DNA from: MWBF01 sp040772005
GTDB lineage: Bacteria > Chloroflexota > Anaerolineae > CG2-30-64-16
Reading direction: 5' to 3'
Assembly (NCBI GenBank): GCA_040772005.1
Contig: JAXGYZ010000004.1
Location: 186,001 to 250,000 of the forward strand
DNA length: 64,000 nucleotides
Positions 10,559 to 18,468 of this stretch are shown one piece after another; positions within the stretch are counted from its first letter, which is position 1, and every line of letters begins with the position of its first letter. Below the pieces are notes generated by a model. It had not been told where the DNA came from. It saw nothing but the letters and a program-made list of their open reading frames with translations, and ran no database searches. The position numbers and the translations under genes were made by a program.

Positions 10559-10605
10559 CCGTAGGGGTGGGGGTGCGAGCCGAAGCTCGCCCTCCACCCC
10601 TACGG
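10559..10605. repeat. Palindromic hairpin, CCGTAGGGGTGG...
   Basis: Arms CCGTAGGGGTGGGGGTGCGA and its near complement meet at a CGAA loop. It stands 11 bases downstream of the stop of the permuted binding-protein gene, so it may protect or end that part of the message. The ends GTAGGGG...CCCCTAC match the repeat family at 22814 and 31840. Confidence 0.65.
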
Positions 10606-10615
10606 GCACACCCTG

Positions 10616-12592
10616 TTACTTGGTGAACAGGTTGATGTCGATGTGCTCCCAGGTGGCGGAGCCGCTGATCTCGTACTTGACGTTGCCCGTGGAATTGGCC
10701 GCGTCGATCACGGTCTGCACCTCGGCGCCCGCGCCCAGGGTCGAGTCATCCAGGTAGTCCACGTCGCCGTTCAGCAACTGGGCCACGGCCTGGTTGGTGT
10801 CGGCCAGGAAGACGTAGATCACGTTCGGCGTGGCCGGTGTACCACCATACCAATGGGGGTTGGCCGCCAGGGTGATGGACTGGCCCTTGACCCACTCGGT
10901 GATGTAGTACGGGCCGAAGGAGAGCGGGGTCTCCGCGATCTCGGGCAGGGTCGCCCACTCGGCCGCCGGCACGTCCTTCAGGTTGCGGCCATCCGCCAGC
11001 ACCTGGTGGCTGGGGTAGAGGCCGAACGGGTAGAGGTAGTAGGTCGGGCTCTGGTAACCAGGTGCGTACGTGACGGTCACTTCGGCGGCATCCGTGGCGA
11101 ATTCCTTCTCCAGGATCGCGTTGCAGGTGATGAACTCAACCGCGCCGGACTCCGGGTCACATTCGATCTGGAAGCCTAGCTCCATGTCACCGACCGAACC
11201 GGCTACGCCGTCACTCCAGGTGTACGGCTGGAGCTTGTAGGTCACCTTGAGCTGCAGCATGTCAACCGTGCTGGAGCCGTCATACTCAACCTCGGCGCCC
11301 GTCGCGTCGATGATCTTCTCGCCGGCAGCCAGCTCGACGGTATCGCCAGCCGCGTTGTAAACTTTATCGCCGGCCTTCACCTGGACGGTGTTGTTTTCGG
11401 CCAGGCCGCTCTCGATGGTGGAAAGGCCATCCTGAAGCACGGGCTGGAAGTCATAGCTGTACTGAGAATAGGTCTGGCCCTTGGCCGGGATGATGACCAG
11501 ACGCTGCGCGGCCATGCTGGAGACCAGGCTCCACATGCTGTCGGGTTCCTGCGTCATGCCGATGACAATGGTGTCGCCGCCGTCCGCCAGGGTCCACTCC
11601 TGCAAATTGGCCGTGGCGTACTCAGTCGCGTCGGCGCGGATGCCTTCCAGGTTAGCACTCCAGGCCTCGGCCTCGGCACGCTGGAACACGGGGATCGACA
11701 CCACGTCCCTGGCGAATTCCTTCTGAACGGTATCGTAGGCCGCGATGCGCTCGTCACGGATCAAGGTGTTGTTGGCCTTGACGATCGCGGGGCTGGCGGT
11801 CTCATTGCACCAGCCCATGTAGTTCTGGCCTTCCCAGTTGTTGCTGGGGAGCGGGACCTGGTCACAGGCGTAGAGGGTGCGGCCGCTGGGATCCGCCTGG
11901 CCGACCCAGGCGAACGCGCCGAGCTCGAAGTCGCGGCGGGCCAGGCCCGTCGTGTTACCGAACCACCAGGAAGCCGGCACATACTGTGCCAATATCTGGA
12001 TGCCGCAGTCGGCCAGGTTCTGCACCATGACCGCGGACCAGGTCTGGCGGAACTGCGCCGTGGTGGTCGCATACTTGATGACCAGGGGTTCGCCGTTGGC
12101 GTTCACGCGGACGGACTCGCCCTCGGGCAGGGTCCAACCGGCCTCGTCGAGCAACGCCTTACCGGCCTCAGGGTCGAACATGGGCATGTCGGTGTACGGC
12201 CCCTTGTACGCCCAGTGGGTCTTGGGCAGGAAGGTGTCCATCACCAACGCCGTGCCGTCTTCCACGTAGGGGTAGACCGATGCAATCAGGGCATCGCGGT
12301 CCAGGCAGAAGGCAATCGCCCGCCGGACGCGGACATCGCTCAGGATCGGGTGCGGGGTGGTGTAATCTTCGGTGGCCGCGGCCTCGACGACCTGGGTCAC
12401 GACCTTCTCGACTTCGACCTCTTTGACGGTCTCGACGACCTGGGTCACGACCTTCTCGACCTCGACCTCTTTCTCGACGATCTGGGTCACGACCTGCGGG
12501 ACTGCGGGCGCTGCGGGGGTTGCGCAGGCGCTCAGGAGCATGCTGGCGATCATAACGATGCTCAGCAATACCGACAGCTTCTTGAGAGACAT
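10616..12592 (-). CDS. Peptide-binding lipoprotein with circularly permuted SBP family 5 domain
   Basis: Lipoprotein of 658 residues, start chosen at ATG 12592 (AGGAGG-type site directly upstream; longer in-frame start lacks homology). Lipobox MLLSAC (Cys 23), Val/Glu/Lys tether 33-72. The binding domain then starts with what is normally its second half: HPILSDVRVRRAIAFCLDRD (81-100), FDPEAGKALLDEAGW (139-153), ending LQEWTL near 335. The normally N-terminal half follows: DTIVIGMTQEPDSMW (340-354), then PLSFGPYYITEWVKGQ and NPHWYGG, ending at residue 658 with TWEHIDINLFTK, which in ordinary family members runs directly into the RVRRAI segment. One uninterrupted frame, so no frameshift is needed. 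It is the first gene of the right peptide operon. Ligand unknown; probably peptide. Confidence 0.9.
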   Translation of the reverse strand: MSLKKLSVLLSIVMIASMLLSACATPAAPAVPQVVTQIVEKEVEVEKVVTQVVETVKEVEVEKVVTQVVEAAATEDYTTPHPILSDVRVRRAIAFCLDRDALIASVYPYVEDGTALVMDTFLPKTHWAYKGPYTDMPMFDPEAGKALLDEAGWTLPEGESVRVNANGEPLVIKYATTTAQFRQTWSAVMVQNLADCGIQILAQYVPASWWFGNTTGLARRDFELGAFAWVGQADPSGRTLYACDQVPLPSNNWEGQNYMGWCNETASPAIVKANNTLIRDERIAAYDTVQKEFARDVVSIPVFQRAEAEAWSANLEGIRADATEYATANLQEWTLADGGDTIVIGMTQEPDSMWSLVSSMAAQRLVIIPAKGQTYSQYSYDFQPVLQDGLSTIESGLAENNTVQVKAGDKVYNAAGDTVELAAGEKIIDATGAEVEYDGSSTVDMLQLKVTYKLQPYTWSDGVAGSVGDMELGFQIECDPESGAVEFITCNAILEKEFATDAAEVTVTYAPGYQSPTYYLYPFGLYPSHQVLADGRNLKDVPAAEWATLPEIAETPLSFGPYYITEWVKGQSITLAANPHWYGGTPATPNVIYVFLADTNQAVAQLLNGDVDYLDDSTLGAGAEVQTVIDAANSTGNVKYEISGSATWEHIDINLFTK

Positions 12593-12880
12593 GTTTCTCC
12601 TCCATCTGAACGGATAGCCAGAAAACCGGAACTCACTGTTGGGCCTGCACGCTCGCCGCGGCCAGGGGCGTCGCAACAAACATGCACTTGTCAGCCAGCT
12701 TACGACGCTCAAGCGACGTGAGATCACCCCCCTTCACAATGCCGGAGAAGAGGCTGGGAACGGTCAGCATGCAGTGGTTCACAGATAACGCGGGTGGCGC
12801 GCGCCGGCCACTCTCCAGGCCGTAGAAGCAGCGACTTCTGTTCTTAAAATACAACAAAGTTGACTTAGACAAGATGATTT
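12593..12880 (-). promoter_or_regulatory. Long leader of the right peptide operon
   Basis: From the predicted transcription start near 12875 to the start codon there are about 280 untranslated bases. A short frame with a weak TTG start (12872 to 12633) and an inner ATG near 12767 could encode a leader peptide, but it has no clear ribosome site and I do not annotate it as a gene. No known riboswitch was recognised. Confidence 0.4.
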
Positions 12881-12909
12881 AGGATAACATGGGGTAATGG
12901 AGATGTCAA
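12881..12909 (-). promoter_or_regulatory. Sigma-A promoter of the right peptide operon
   Basis: Minus strand TTGACA (12904-12909), a 17-base spacer, TATCCT (12881-12886). Drives the permuted binding protein and the OppBCDF genes. Confidence 0.75.
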
Positions 12910-13068
12910 ATCAATATCGTTTTCGCTGATGTTTTACGGCATTTGTGTCGTCGGAGATTTATTATGAAGGTGGAAGAAAAACTGGAGGATCTCACGCAAA
13001 GACCGCCAAGCTAACTTTTGTGCTTTGTGGGGTAATTCCAACCCATCTTTGATAACTTGGTTGCGGCG

Positions 13069-13203
13069 CATCCTGAGCGGAGGGCGTCAGGGCCAGGCTG
13101 CGCCTGGCCCCGGGACGCCCGCAGTCGAAGGAGCGCCCTCGTGGTGGTCAGTCCGGCTCCTTCGACTCCGCCTCACCCTGCGGGTGAGGCTCCGCTCAGG
13201 ATG
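13069..13203. repeat. Palindromic element, CATCCTGAGCGG family, copy 1
   Basis: Ends CATCCTGAGCGGAG and CTCCGCTCAGGATG are perfect inverted copies. Inside are further paired segments (GTCGAAGGAGC with GCTCCTTCGAC, and a GCCAGGCTGCGCCTGGCC hairpin). A relative with the same ends and an inner GTCGAAGG/CCTTCGAC pair is at 58248-58391. It fills most of the 12910-13279 gap; no gene seen there. Confidence 0.7.
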
Positions 13204-13279
13204 CCTGGCTGGCTGAATTATCAAGGACTCGTTGGCATTACAGCACTTTGCGGCTTTGCGTGAGCTGCTTCGTCAGCCG

Positions 13280-15340
13280 CTAGATATCCTCTTCAGCCTC
13301 GACGCCGTTGCCCCGTGCAGGGCTGGGCCGGCCGGCAGCAACGAAGCTGAGTTCGCTGCCGAGGTAGATTTCCATGAAGCCGCCCTTCGTCATGGCGGTC
13401 TGGTCGTGGCGGGTCACACGCACTTCGACATGCTCCGCGCCGGCCTGCCGGGCGAGCTCCGCGACATGGCCGTGCATGATGGCCTGCGCATACGCCACAG
13501 CCGCCTCGACGCCTGAGAAGTCGTGCACGCCGTCGGGCAGGTGCAGCCTGACGGTGCCATCCTCATCCAGCGGGTTGATGATCGCCTGGCGGCGCTGGAT
13601 GATGCTGCCCGACACCGCGCCGACGGCATTCGCCACCTCCGCATGCGGCGGGATGACCAGCTCGGTGTGCAGCGCCGCGGCAACCTGAGGCAGGTAGGCC
13701 GCCACCGGCGCCCCGATAGCGACCAGCGGCAGCCGCAGCGTCAACGCGCATCCCAGGTCCGCCTGGCCCGCGCCGCGGTCCGGCCCGTGCCCGTTGAGCG
13801 CATGACGCAGCAGCGCCGCGCCCACGGCATCGTGCGCCCACTCGACCGGCCCAATCTCATCCTCGAGAATCTTCGTGACCAGTTCCGTGGCCGCGCGCTG
13901 CGCAAACCGCGCGACGACCAGCTCGCAGAAGGCCTCGACCGTCATGCCTGCGCGCTGTGCCAGCAGCGTTGCGCCGAGCCGGGCAGCCTCAGCATTCCAC
14001 TCGCTAAACCGGCCCAACACATGCAGCGCATCCGTGGGCGTGAAGCCCGCGCGGCGCAGCAGGCCGCGGTGCTCCAGGTCTTCCACCCGCCGGCGCAGCA
14101 GTGAACCGGCACGCGACCGGCTGACAAGCTGGGCCAGCGCCTGTGGGCCGGCGGCCAGGCGATCCAACACTTCCTGATCCTGCAGGTCAAGGCGGCGCCG
14201 CGACGGACGGCCCAACACCACGAACTCGCCCAGGCTATCATCCTGGCGTCCGCGCTGAAGCTCGACCTGCCGCGCCAGCTCGGTCACGACCGCAGGAGAC
14301 TCTGCGGCCAGCAGGGCGAGCGGAACCGCACGCCGCGGCCCGATGTGCAGGCCGTCCAGCTTGTCGAAGCGCACGCGGCTGTCGCCGCCGAGCCCGACGG
14401 TGTGGACATCCACCGCCTCGACCATCGTCCGCCAGCCGCCGACGCTGGCCCCGCGCCGGTTGAGGATCGGCCAGCCGTCACGCAGCGCGGCGATATCGGT
14501 CGTCGTGCCGCCCACATCTATCGTCCAGACATCCTGGCGGCCCGCCAGATGCCAGGCCCCGACCACGCTCGCGGCAGGACCCGACAGAATCGTCTCGATG
14601 GGCCGCCGCATGGCCCACTCCGCGGCCACCAGGGAGCCATCCCCCTTGACCACCATCAGCGGGGCCGCAATGTGAAAGCGCGTGAGCGTTTCCTGCACCG
14701 ATGTCATGAGCTCGCGCAGCGGCATAATCAGGTGTGCGTTGAGCGCAACGGTCGTGGCGCGGCGGACTGCGTTGAGCTGGCTGGTCAGCTCGTGGCCGCA
14801 GGTGACGGGCAGCCCGGTCAGTTCCTCGACCAGCGCCTGCACGCGCAGCTCGTGGGTCGGGTTGCGCACGGCGAAGTACCCGGAGACCGCGAACGCCTCC
14901 ACCTGGTCACGCCGGGCCAGAATGGCCGCGCGCGCGGCCGCCTCATCGAGGGGCGCCAGCTCGTTGCCCAGCCCATCGTGGCCCCCGGCCAGATAGACCA
15001 CATCCCCCGCGGCCAGCTCGCGCTCGAAATCATACTGGCGCATCAGCGCAGGGTCGTAGCCAACCAGCAAGAGACACACGGATCCGCGCTGCCCTTCCGC
15101 GAGGGTGTTCGTCGCCAACGTGGTCGAGAGCGCGACCAGCGTCACGTCGACCGGCCTCACCGGGGCGCCCTCCTGCTTCGCCGCCTCGAAGACGGCCTCG
15201 ATCGCCCCTGAGATACCAACGGCCAGGTCATGCCGCGTGGTCAGCGCCTTGGCGCCGGCCAGCACCCGGCCCGTTTCATGCTCCACCAGCACAGCATCGG
15301 TGTAGGTGCCGCCGGTGTCGATGCCTAATGCAATGCCCAT
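13280..15340 (-). CDS. Hydantoinase/oxoprolinase family protein (HyuA-like)
   Basis: Protein of 686 residues with the N-terminal Hydant_A_N domain (about 3-180) followed by the actin-like hydantoinase A domain (about 200-500). Visible motifs: MGIALGIDTGGTYTDAVL at the N-terminus (phosphate loop), LSTTLATNTLAEGQRG, and TIDVGGTTTDIAALRDG near residue 285, the second nucleotide-binding signature. Such proteins open hydantoin or 5-oxoproline rings with ATP, but single-subunit members of this branch have unproven substrates. The ATG at 15340 has GGAAGG upstream; the frame extends further to 15616 only because it runs through a repeat element. Monocistronic; neighbour on the right is divergent. Confidence 0.88.
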   Translation of the reverse strand: MGIALGIDTGGTYTDAVLVEHETGRVLAGAKALTTRHDLAVGISGAIEAVFEAAKQEGAPVRPVDVTLVALSTTLATNTLAEGQRGSVCLLLVGYDPALMRQYDFERELAAGDVVYLAGGHDGLGNELAPLDEAAARAAILARRDQVEAFAVSGYFAVRNPTHELRVQALVEELTGLPVTCGHELTSQLNAVRRATTVALNAHLIMPLRELMTSVQETLTRFHIAAPLMVVKGDGSLVAAEWAMRRPIETILSGPAASVVGAWHLAGRQDVWTIDVGGTTTDIAALRDGWPILNRRGASVGGWRTMVEAVDVHTVGLGGDSRVRFDKLDGLHIGPRRAVPLALLAAESPAVVTELARQVELQRGRQDDSLGEFVVLGRPSRRRLDLQDQEVLDRLAAGPQALAQLVSRSRAGSLLRRRVEDLEHRGLLRRAGFTPTDALHVLGRFSEWNAEAARLGATLLAQRAGMTVEAFCELVVARFAQRAATELVTKILEDEIGPVEWAHDAVGAALLRHALNGHGPDRGAGQADLGCALTLRLPLVAIGAPVAAYLPQVAAALHTELVIPPHAEVANAVGAVSGSIIQRRQAIINPLDEDGTVRLHLPDGVHDFSGVEAAVAYAQAIMHGHVAELARQAGAEHVEVRVTRHDQTAMTKGGFMEIYLGSELSFVAAGRPSPARGNGVEAEEDI

Positions 15341-15441
15341 GCGTTTCCTTCCCCCAAAACGATTTACGCCGCCGGGTATTTTACGCCCGAATGTCGCTAC
15401 AGCATAATGATGTAGCTCAGTTATCCGGTCCAATCTACCAC

Positions 15442-15613
15442 GGGTGCGTTTCACGTTGGGGGCGCGGCCATCGCGGATAAACGAATGCGCTGGCGCGCCA
15501 CGAATACGCGAATCGTGTGCGCCGCGGCGGGATATTCGTGTATCCGTGCCCAGCGCCGCAGCGCCATTCGCGTATGCGCGCTGGCCGCGTTCGCCCCCAG
15601 TATGCAACGCGCC
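15442..15613. repeat. 172-base imperfect palindromic element, copy A
   Basis: From GGGTGCGTTTCACG to CAACGCGCC. Ends are imperfect inverted repeats of about 30 bases (GCGTTT...GGGGGCG...CGGCC). The motif CGGATA(A/C)ACGAAT occurs on both arms. Copy B at 25286-25457 has the same length with only about three or four differences. Both copies lie in divergent intergenic regions with the same orientation, 17-18 bases before a -35 box. Probably a non-coding mobile (MITE-like) or regulatory element; the frames that cross it are not genes. Confidence 0.85.
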
Positions 15614-15630
15614 CATCTACCACCGACGGC

Positions 15631-15683
15631 TTGACCATCTCCTACAACTGTAGTATTGTGTACGAGCGTAACTGTAGTATAAT
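15631..15683 (+). promoter_or_regulatory. Promoter and TACAnnTGTA operator of the decahaem cytochrome
   Basis: TTGTGT (15656-15661), 16 bases, TATAAT (15678-15683); an alternative is TTGACC (15631-15636), 18 bases, TATTGT. TACAACTGTA (15643-15652) fits the TACAnnTGTA box bound by CopY/BlaI/MecI-type repressors, and TGTAG-TATAAT-CTACA places the -10 box inside a second inverted repeat. AACTGTAGTAT is repeated directly at 15646 and 15670. The leader to the start codon is about 240 bases with several small hairpins and no recognised riboswitch. Confidence 0.6.
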
Positions 15684-15929
15684 CTACAATTGCCCGGTAC
15701 GCCGAGATGTGTCCCCATCTCTGGCATCTCCACGGGCAACCGCCCGCCGCATCCAGCGGCCGAACTGGCCGGCTCAACCACATGCCCGGCACAGTGTGCG
15801 AAGCGGAACGGCGAGTCGGCCAGCGTCCATGCGCTTGAATAAAGGAGGTGCGCAGCGTCTATCAAACCGCACACACAGTCCAGACCGTTAAACTGTCCCA
15901 TCTAGACAAAACTTCGATGAGGAGGAACT

Positions 15930-18161
15930 ATGAAACTTTGGCCCAAACTGGCGGCCATGGTGGGTGTGCTGTTCCTGTTGCTGGGGTTGTTTGCCGTAGC
16001 GTACGCGGCGCCCGCAGCCCAGGACGCCGAACCCGCCGTAGACACCACGGCCCCCATCATCCCCGGCCTTACGGAATGGCAGAACTCACCCCACGCCGAT
16101 TTCGAATCGGAGTCGTTCCGCCATTGGGATGAAGATGACCCGCAGGAAGTTCCCACTAGCTGCGCCAAGTGCCACAGCTCTGCCGGCTACCAGGATTTCC
16201 TGGGCGTTGACGGCAGCGAGGCCGGCAAGGTGGACGCGGCCGCGCCCGTGACCACCGTGGTCGACTGCGTGGCCTGCCACAACAGCGCCACCGTCAACAA
16301 GACGAGCGTCGTCTTCCCGTCCGGCCTGGAAATCACGAACCTGGGCGACGAATCCCGCTGTATGGAATGCCACCAGGGTCGCGAGTCCAAGATCAGCGTC
16401 GACCGCCAGATCACCGACACCTTCAAGCTCGATCCGGTGGAAGATCTCGATACGGTCGTCGCACCGATGGTGGATACGGCCAAGAACGTGACCACCACCT
16501 TTGGCTTCCGCAACGTCCACTACTATGCCGCCGCAGCCACCCAGTACGGCACGCTCGCCAAGGGCGGGTACGAGTACGACGGCATGAGCTACGATGGCAA
16601 GTTCCAGCATCCGGCGCCGTTCAACACTTGCAATGGCTGCCATGACCCGCACTCGCTCGAGATGAACCTCGAGGCGTGCGCGACCTGCCACGAGGGCGTC
16701 GAGACCGCAGAGGACCTGGCCGGCATCCGCATGGCCGGTTCCCTGATGGACTATGACGGCGACGGCGATGCTGAAGAAGGCATCGGCGAGGAATACGCCG
16801 GCCTGCAGGAGAAGCTAGGCGAGGCCATTACGGCCTATGCCAAGGAAGTGGCCGAAGCCGACATCGTCTATGATGCGAGCGCGTATCCTTACTGGTTCGG
16901 GGATGCCAATGCCAACGGCACAAAGGACGATGACGAAAAGGGCTACGCCAGCTGGACCCCGCGCCTGCTGAAGGCCGCCTACAACTACCAGGTGGCGGGC
17001 AAGGATCCGGGTGCGTTCGCACATAACGCCAAGTACGTCATCCAGTTGATGCACGACGCAATTGCCGACCTCAACACTGCGCTGGCCGAACCGGTCGACA
17101 TCGAAGCTGCGGCCCGGAACGATGTGGGCCACTTCGATGGCACCTCCGAAGCATTCCGCCACTGGGATGCCGAAGGCGATGTGCCGGCTGACTGCGCCAA
17201 GTGCCACTCCGCCGACGGCCTGCCCCAGTTCCTCGAGAACAACGGCACGGTTGCGGTGGCCGGCAGCTCTGTGCGCACCACCGGCGTGGTTGCGGCCGAG
17301 CCGTCCAACGGCCTGGCCTGCGCCACCTGCCATGACAGCCTGACCGAGTACACCTTGCACCCGGTCACCGGCGTCCCGTTCCCGAGCGGCAAGACCGTCT
17401 CCTTCAGCGAGAAGGATGACAAGGGCGCGTACACCGAGCCGGTCGCGGCCAACCTGTGCCTCGAATGCCACCAGGGGCGCGCGTCCACCGCGACGATGAA
17501 CGCGGCGATCGGTGACAAGGAACTGGACGAGGTGCCTGAACCGGCGCTGCGCTTCCAGAACGTCCACTACTTCGCCGCGGGCGCTTCGCTGTTCGGCAAC
17601 GACGCCCAGGGCGCGTACCAGTATGCGGACAAGGAATACGTCGGTCAGTTCAAGCATGTGCCCGGCTTCGACACCTGCACGGGCTGCCACAACCCGCACG
17701 CGCTCGAGCTGGAGCTGGAGAAATGCACGACCTGCCATGCCGGCATCGAGGCAGTGGGCGACATCCGTATCACTCCGACCGACCTGGACGGTGATGCGGA
17801 CGCGAAGGAGCCCATCAAGGCTGAGATCGAGGGCCTGACCGAGAAGCTGTACGCGGCCATGCAGACGTACGCGACGGAAGTTGCTGAAGCGCCCATCGTC
17901 TACGACGCGCACGCGTACCCGTACTACTTCAACGATGCCAACGGCAACGGCGAAGTGGACGAGGGCGAAGGCTCCTATACAGCCTGGACCCCGCGCCTGC
18001 TGAAGGCCGCCTACAACTACCAGTATGTCCAGAAGGATCCGGGCATGTACGCGCACAATGCGAAGTACGCCGGCCAGATCCTGTACGACACCCTGGAAGA
18101 CCTGGCTGCCGGCGGCATCGAGGTCGACATGGAAGGCCTCGAGCGCCCCGAAGCCAAGTAA
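15930..18161 (+). CDS. Exported decahaem c-type cytochrome, duplicated pentahaem unit
   Basis: Secreted or surface electron carrier of 743 residues. Signal peptide 1-27 (hydrophobic core VGVLFLLLGLFAVAYA). Ten CXXCH haem sites: CAKCH 78, CVACH 113, CMECH 144, CNGCH 234, CATCH 250, then the same order again (CAKCH 422, CATCH, CLECH, CTGCH, CTTCH). Both halves share NVHY(Y/F)AA, the Asp-rich calcium-loop-like DYDGDGDAEEG/DLDGDADAKEP and WTPRLLKAAYNYQ, so the protein is a tandem duplication of a pentahaem unit of about 340 residues. GAGGAGG ribosome site. No membrane anchor after the signal. Likely partner: the NapC-type cytochrome at 20767. Reaction unknown: electron conduit or reductase. Confidence 0.93.
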   Translation: MKLWPKLAAMVGVLFLLLGLFAVAYAAPAAQDAEPAVDTTAPIIPGLTEWQNSPHADFESESFRHWDEDDPQEVPTSCAKCHSSAGYQDFLGVDGSEAGKVDAAAPVTTVVDCVACHNSATVNKTSVVFPSGLEITNLGDESRCMECHQGRESKISVDRQITDTFKLDPVEDLDTVVAPMVDTAKNVTTTFGFRNVHYYAAAATQYGTLAKGGYEYDGMSYDGKFQHPAPFNTCNGCHDPHSLEMNLEACATCHEGVETAEDLAGIRMAGSLMDYDGDGDAEEGIGEEYAGLQEKLGEAITAYAKEVAEADIVYDASAYPYWFGDANANGTKDDDEKGYASWTPRLLKAAYNYQVAGKDPGAFAHNAKYVIQLMHDAIADLNTALAEPVDIEAAARNDVGHFDGTSEAFRHWDAEGDVPADCAKCHSADGLPQFLENNGTVAVAGSSVRTTGVVAAEPSNGLACATCHDSLTEYTLHPVTGVPFPSGKTVSFSEKDDKGAYTEPVAANLCLECHQGRASTATMNAAIGDKELDEVPEPALRFQNVHYFAAGASLFGNDAQGAYQYADKEYVGQFKHVPGFDTCTGCHNPHALELELEKCTTCHAGIEAVGDIRITPTDLDGDADAKEPIKAEIEGLTEKLYAAMQTYATEVAEAPIVYDAHAYPYYFNDANGNGEVDEGEGSYTAWTPRLLKAAYNYQYVQKDPGMYAHNAKYAGQILYDTLEDLAAGGIEVDMEGLERPEAK

Positions 18162-18162
18162 C

Positions 18163-18251
18163 AGTGTAGAGCTGGTACCCCATCCCGCGGGATAGGGTGC
18201 CAGCTCTACACTGAAAAGCCCGGGTTTCAGCCGAAATCCGGGCTGTTTTTT
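18163..18251 (+). terminator. Double hairpin terminator after the decahaem cytochrome
   Basis: First a stem with arms AGTGTAGAGCTGGTACCC and its complement (18163-18212), then a standard intrinsic terminator AGCCCGGGTTTC...GAAATCCGGGCT (18217-18244) followed by TTTTTT (18246-18251). The remaining gap to 18468 holds the enolase leader; a TACAAT at 18296-18301 is a possible -10 box with no good -35. Confidence 0.9.
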
Positions 18252-18468
18252 GCGATGATGCAGGGGGCAATTCGCTCTTCTTTCCGCATGTGTGATACAA
18301 TGCCGCCATTGGACACAGAATCTATCCGAGAATTGCTGGGTCCGGTCTCGGCTGTGGCGTAGCCACAGCACATCGTGCTCCTGACTCGGTCGGCAATCGG
18401 CCAGAGCCAGGCCCGGCCGGACACTGACATATCCATCCTTTCTTACGAGGTTTCAGGAGGTACTACGC

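Noticed and set aside
10616..12592. Frameshift or assembly join explaining the reversed domain order
   Set aside because: The frame is continuous and both ends fall at natural structural boundaries, which an accidental join would be unlikely to give. A misassembly cannot be fully excluded without reads.
15341..15616. N-terminal extension of the hydantoinase-like protein
   Set aside because: The extra residues come from the 172-base repeat element and recur at 25185-25610; the conserved N-terminus starts at 15340.
15690..15929. Riboswitch (cobalamin or cyclic-di-GMP) in the decahaem leader
   Set aside because: Some GC-rich hairpins are present but no conserved core of a known class could be matched.
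16815..18371. 518-codon minus-strand frame
   Set aside because: Antisense to the decahaem cytochrome and crosses its terminator.
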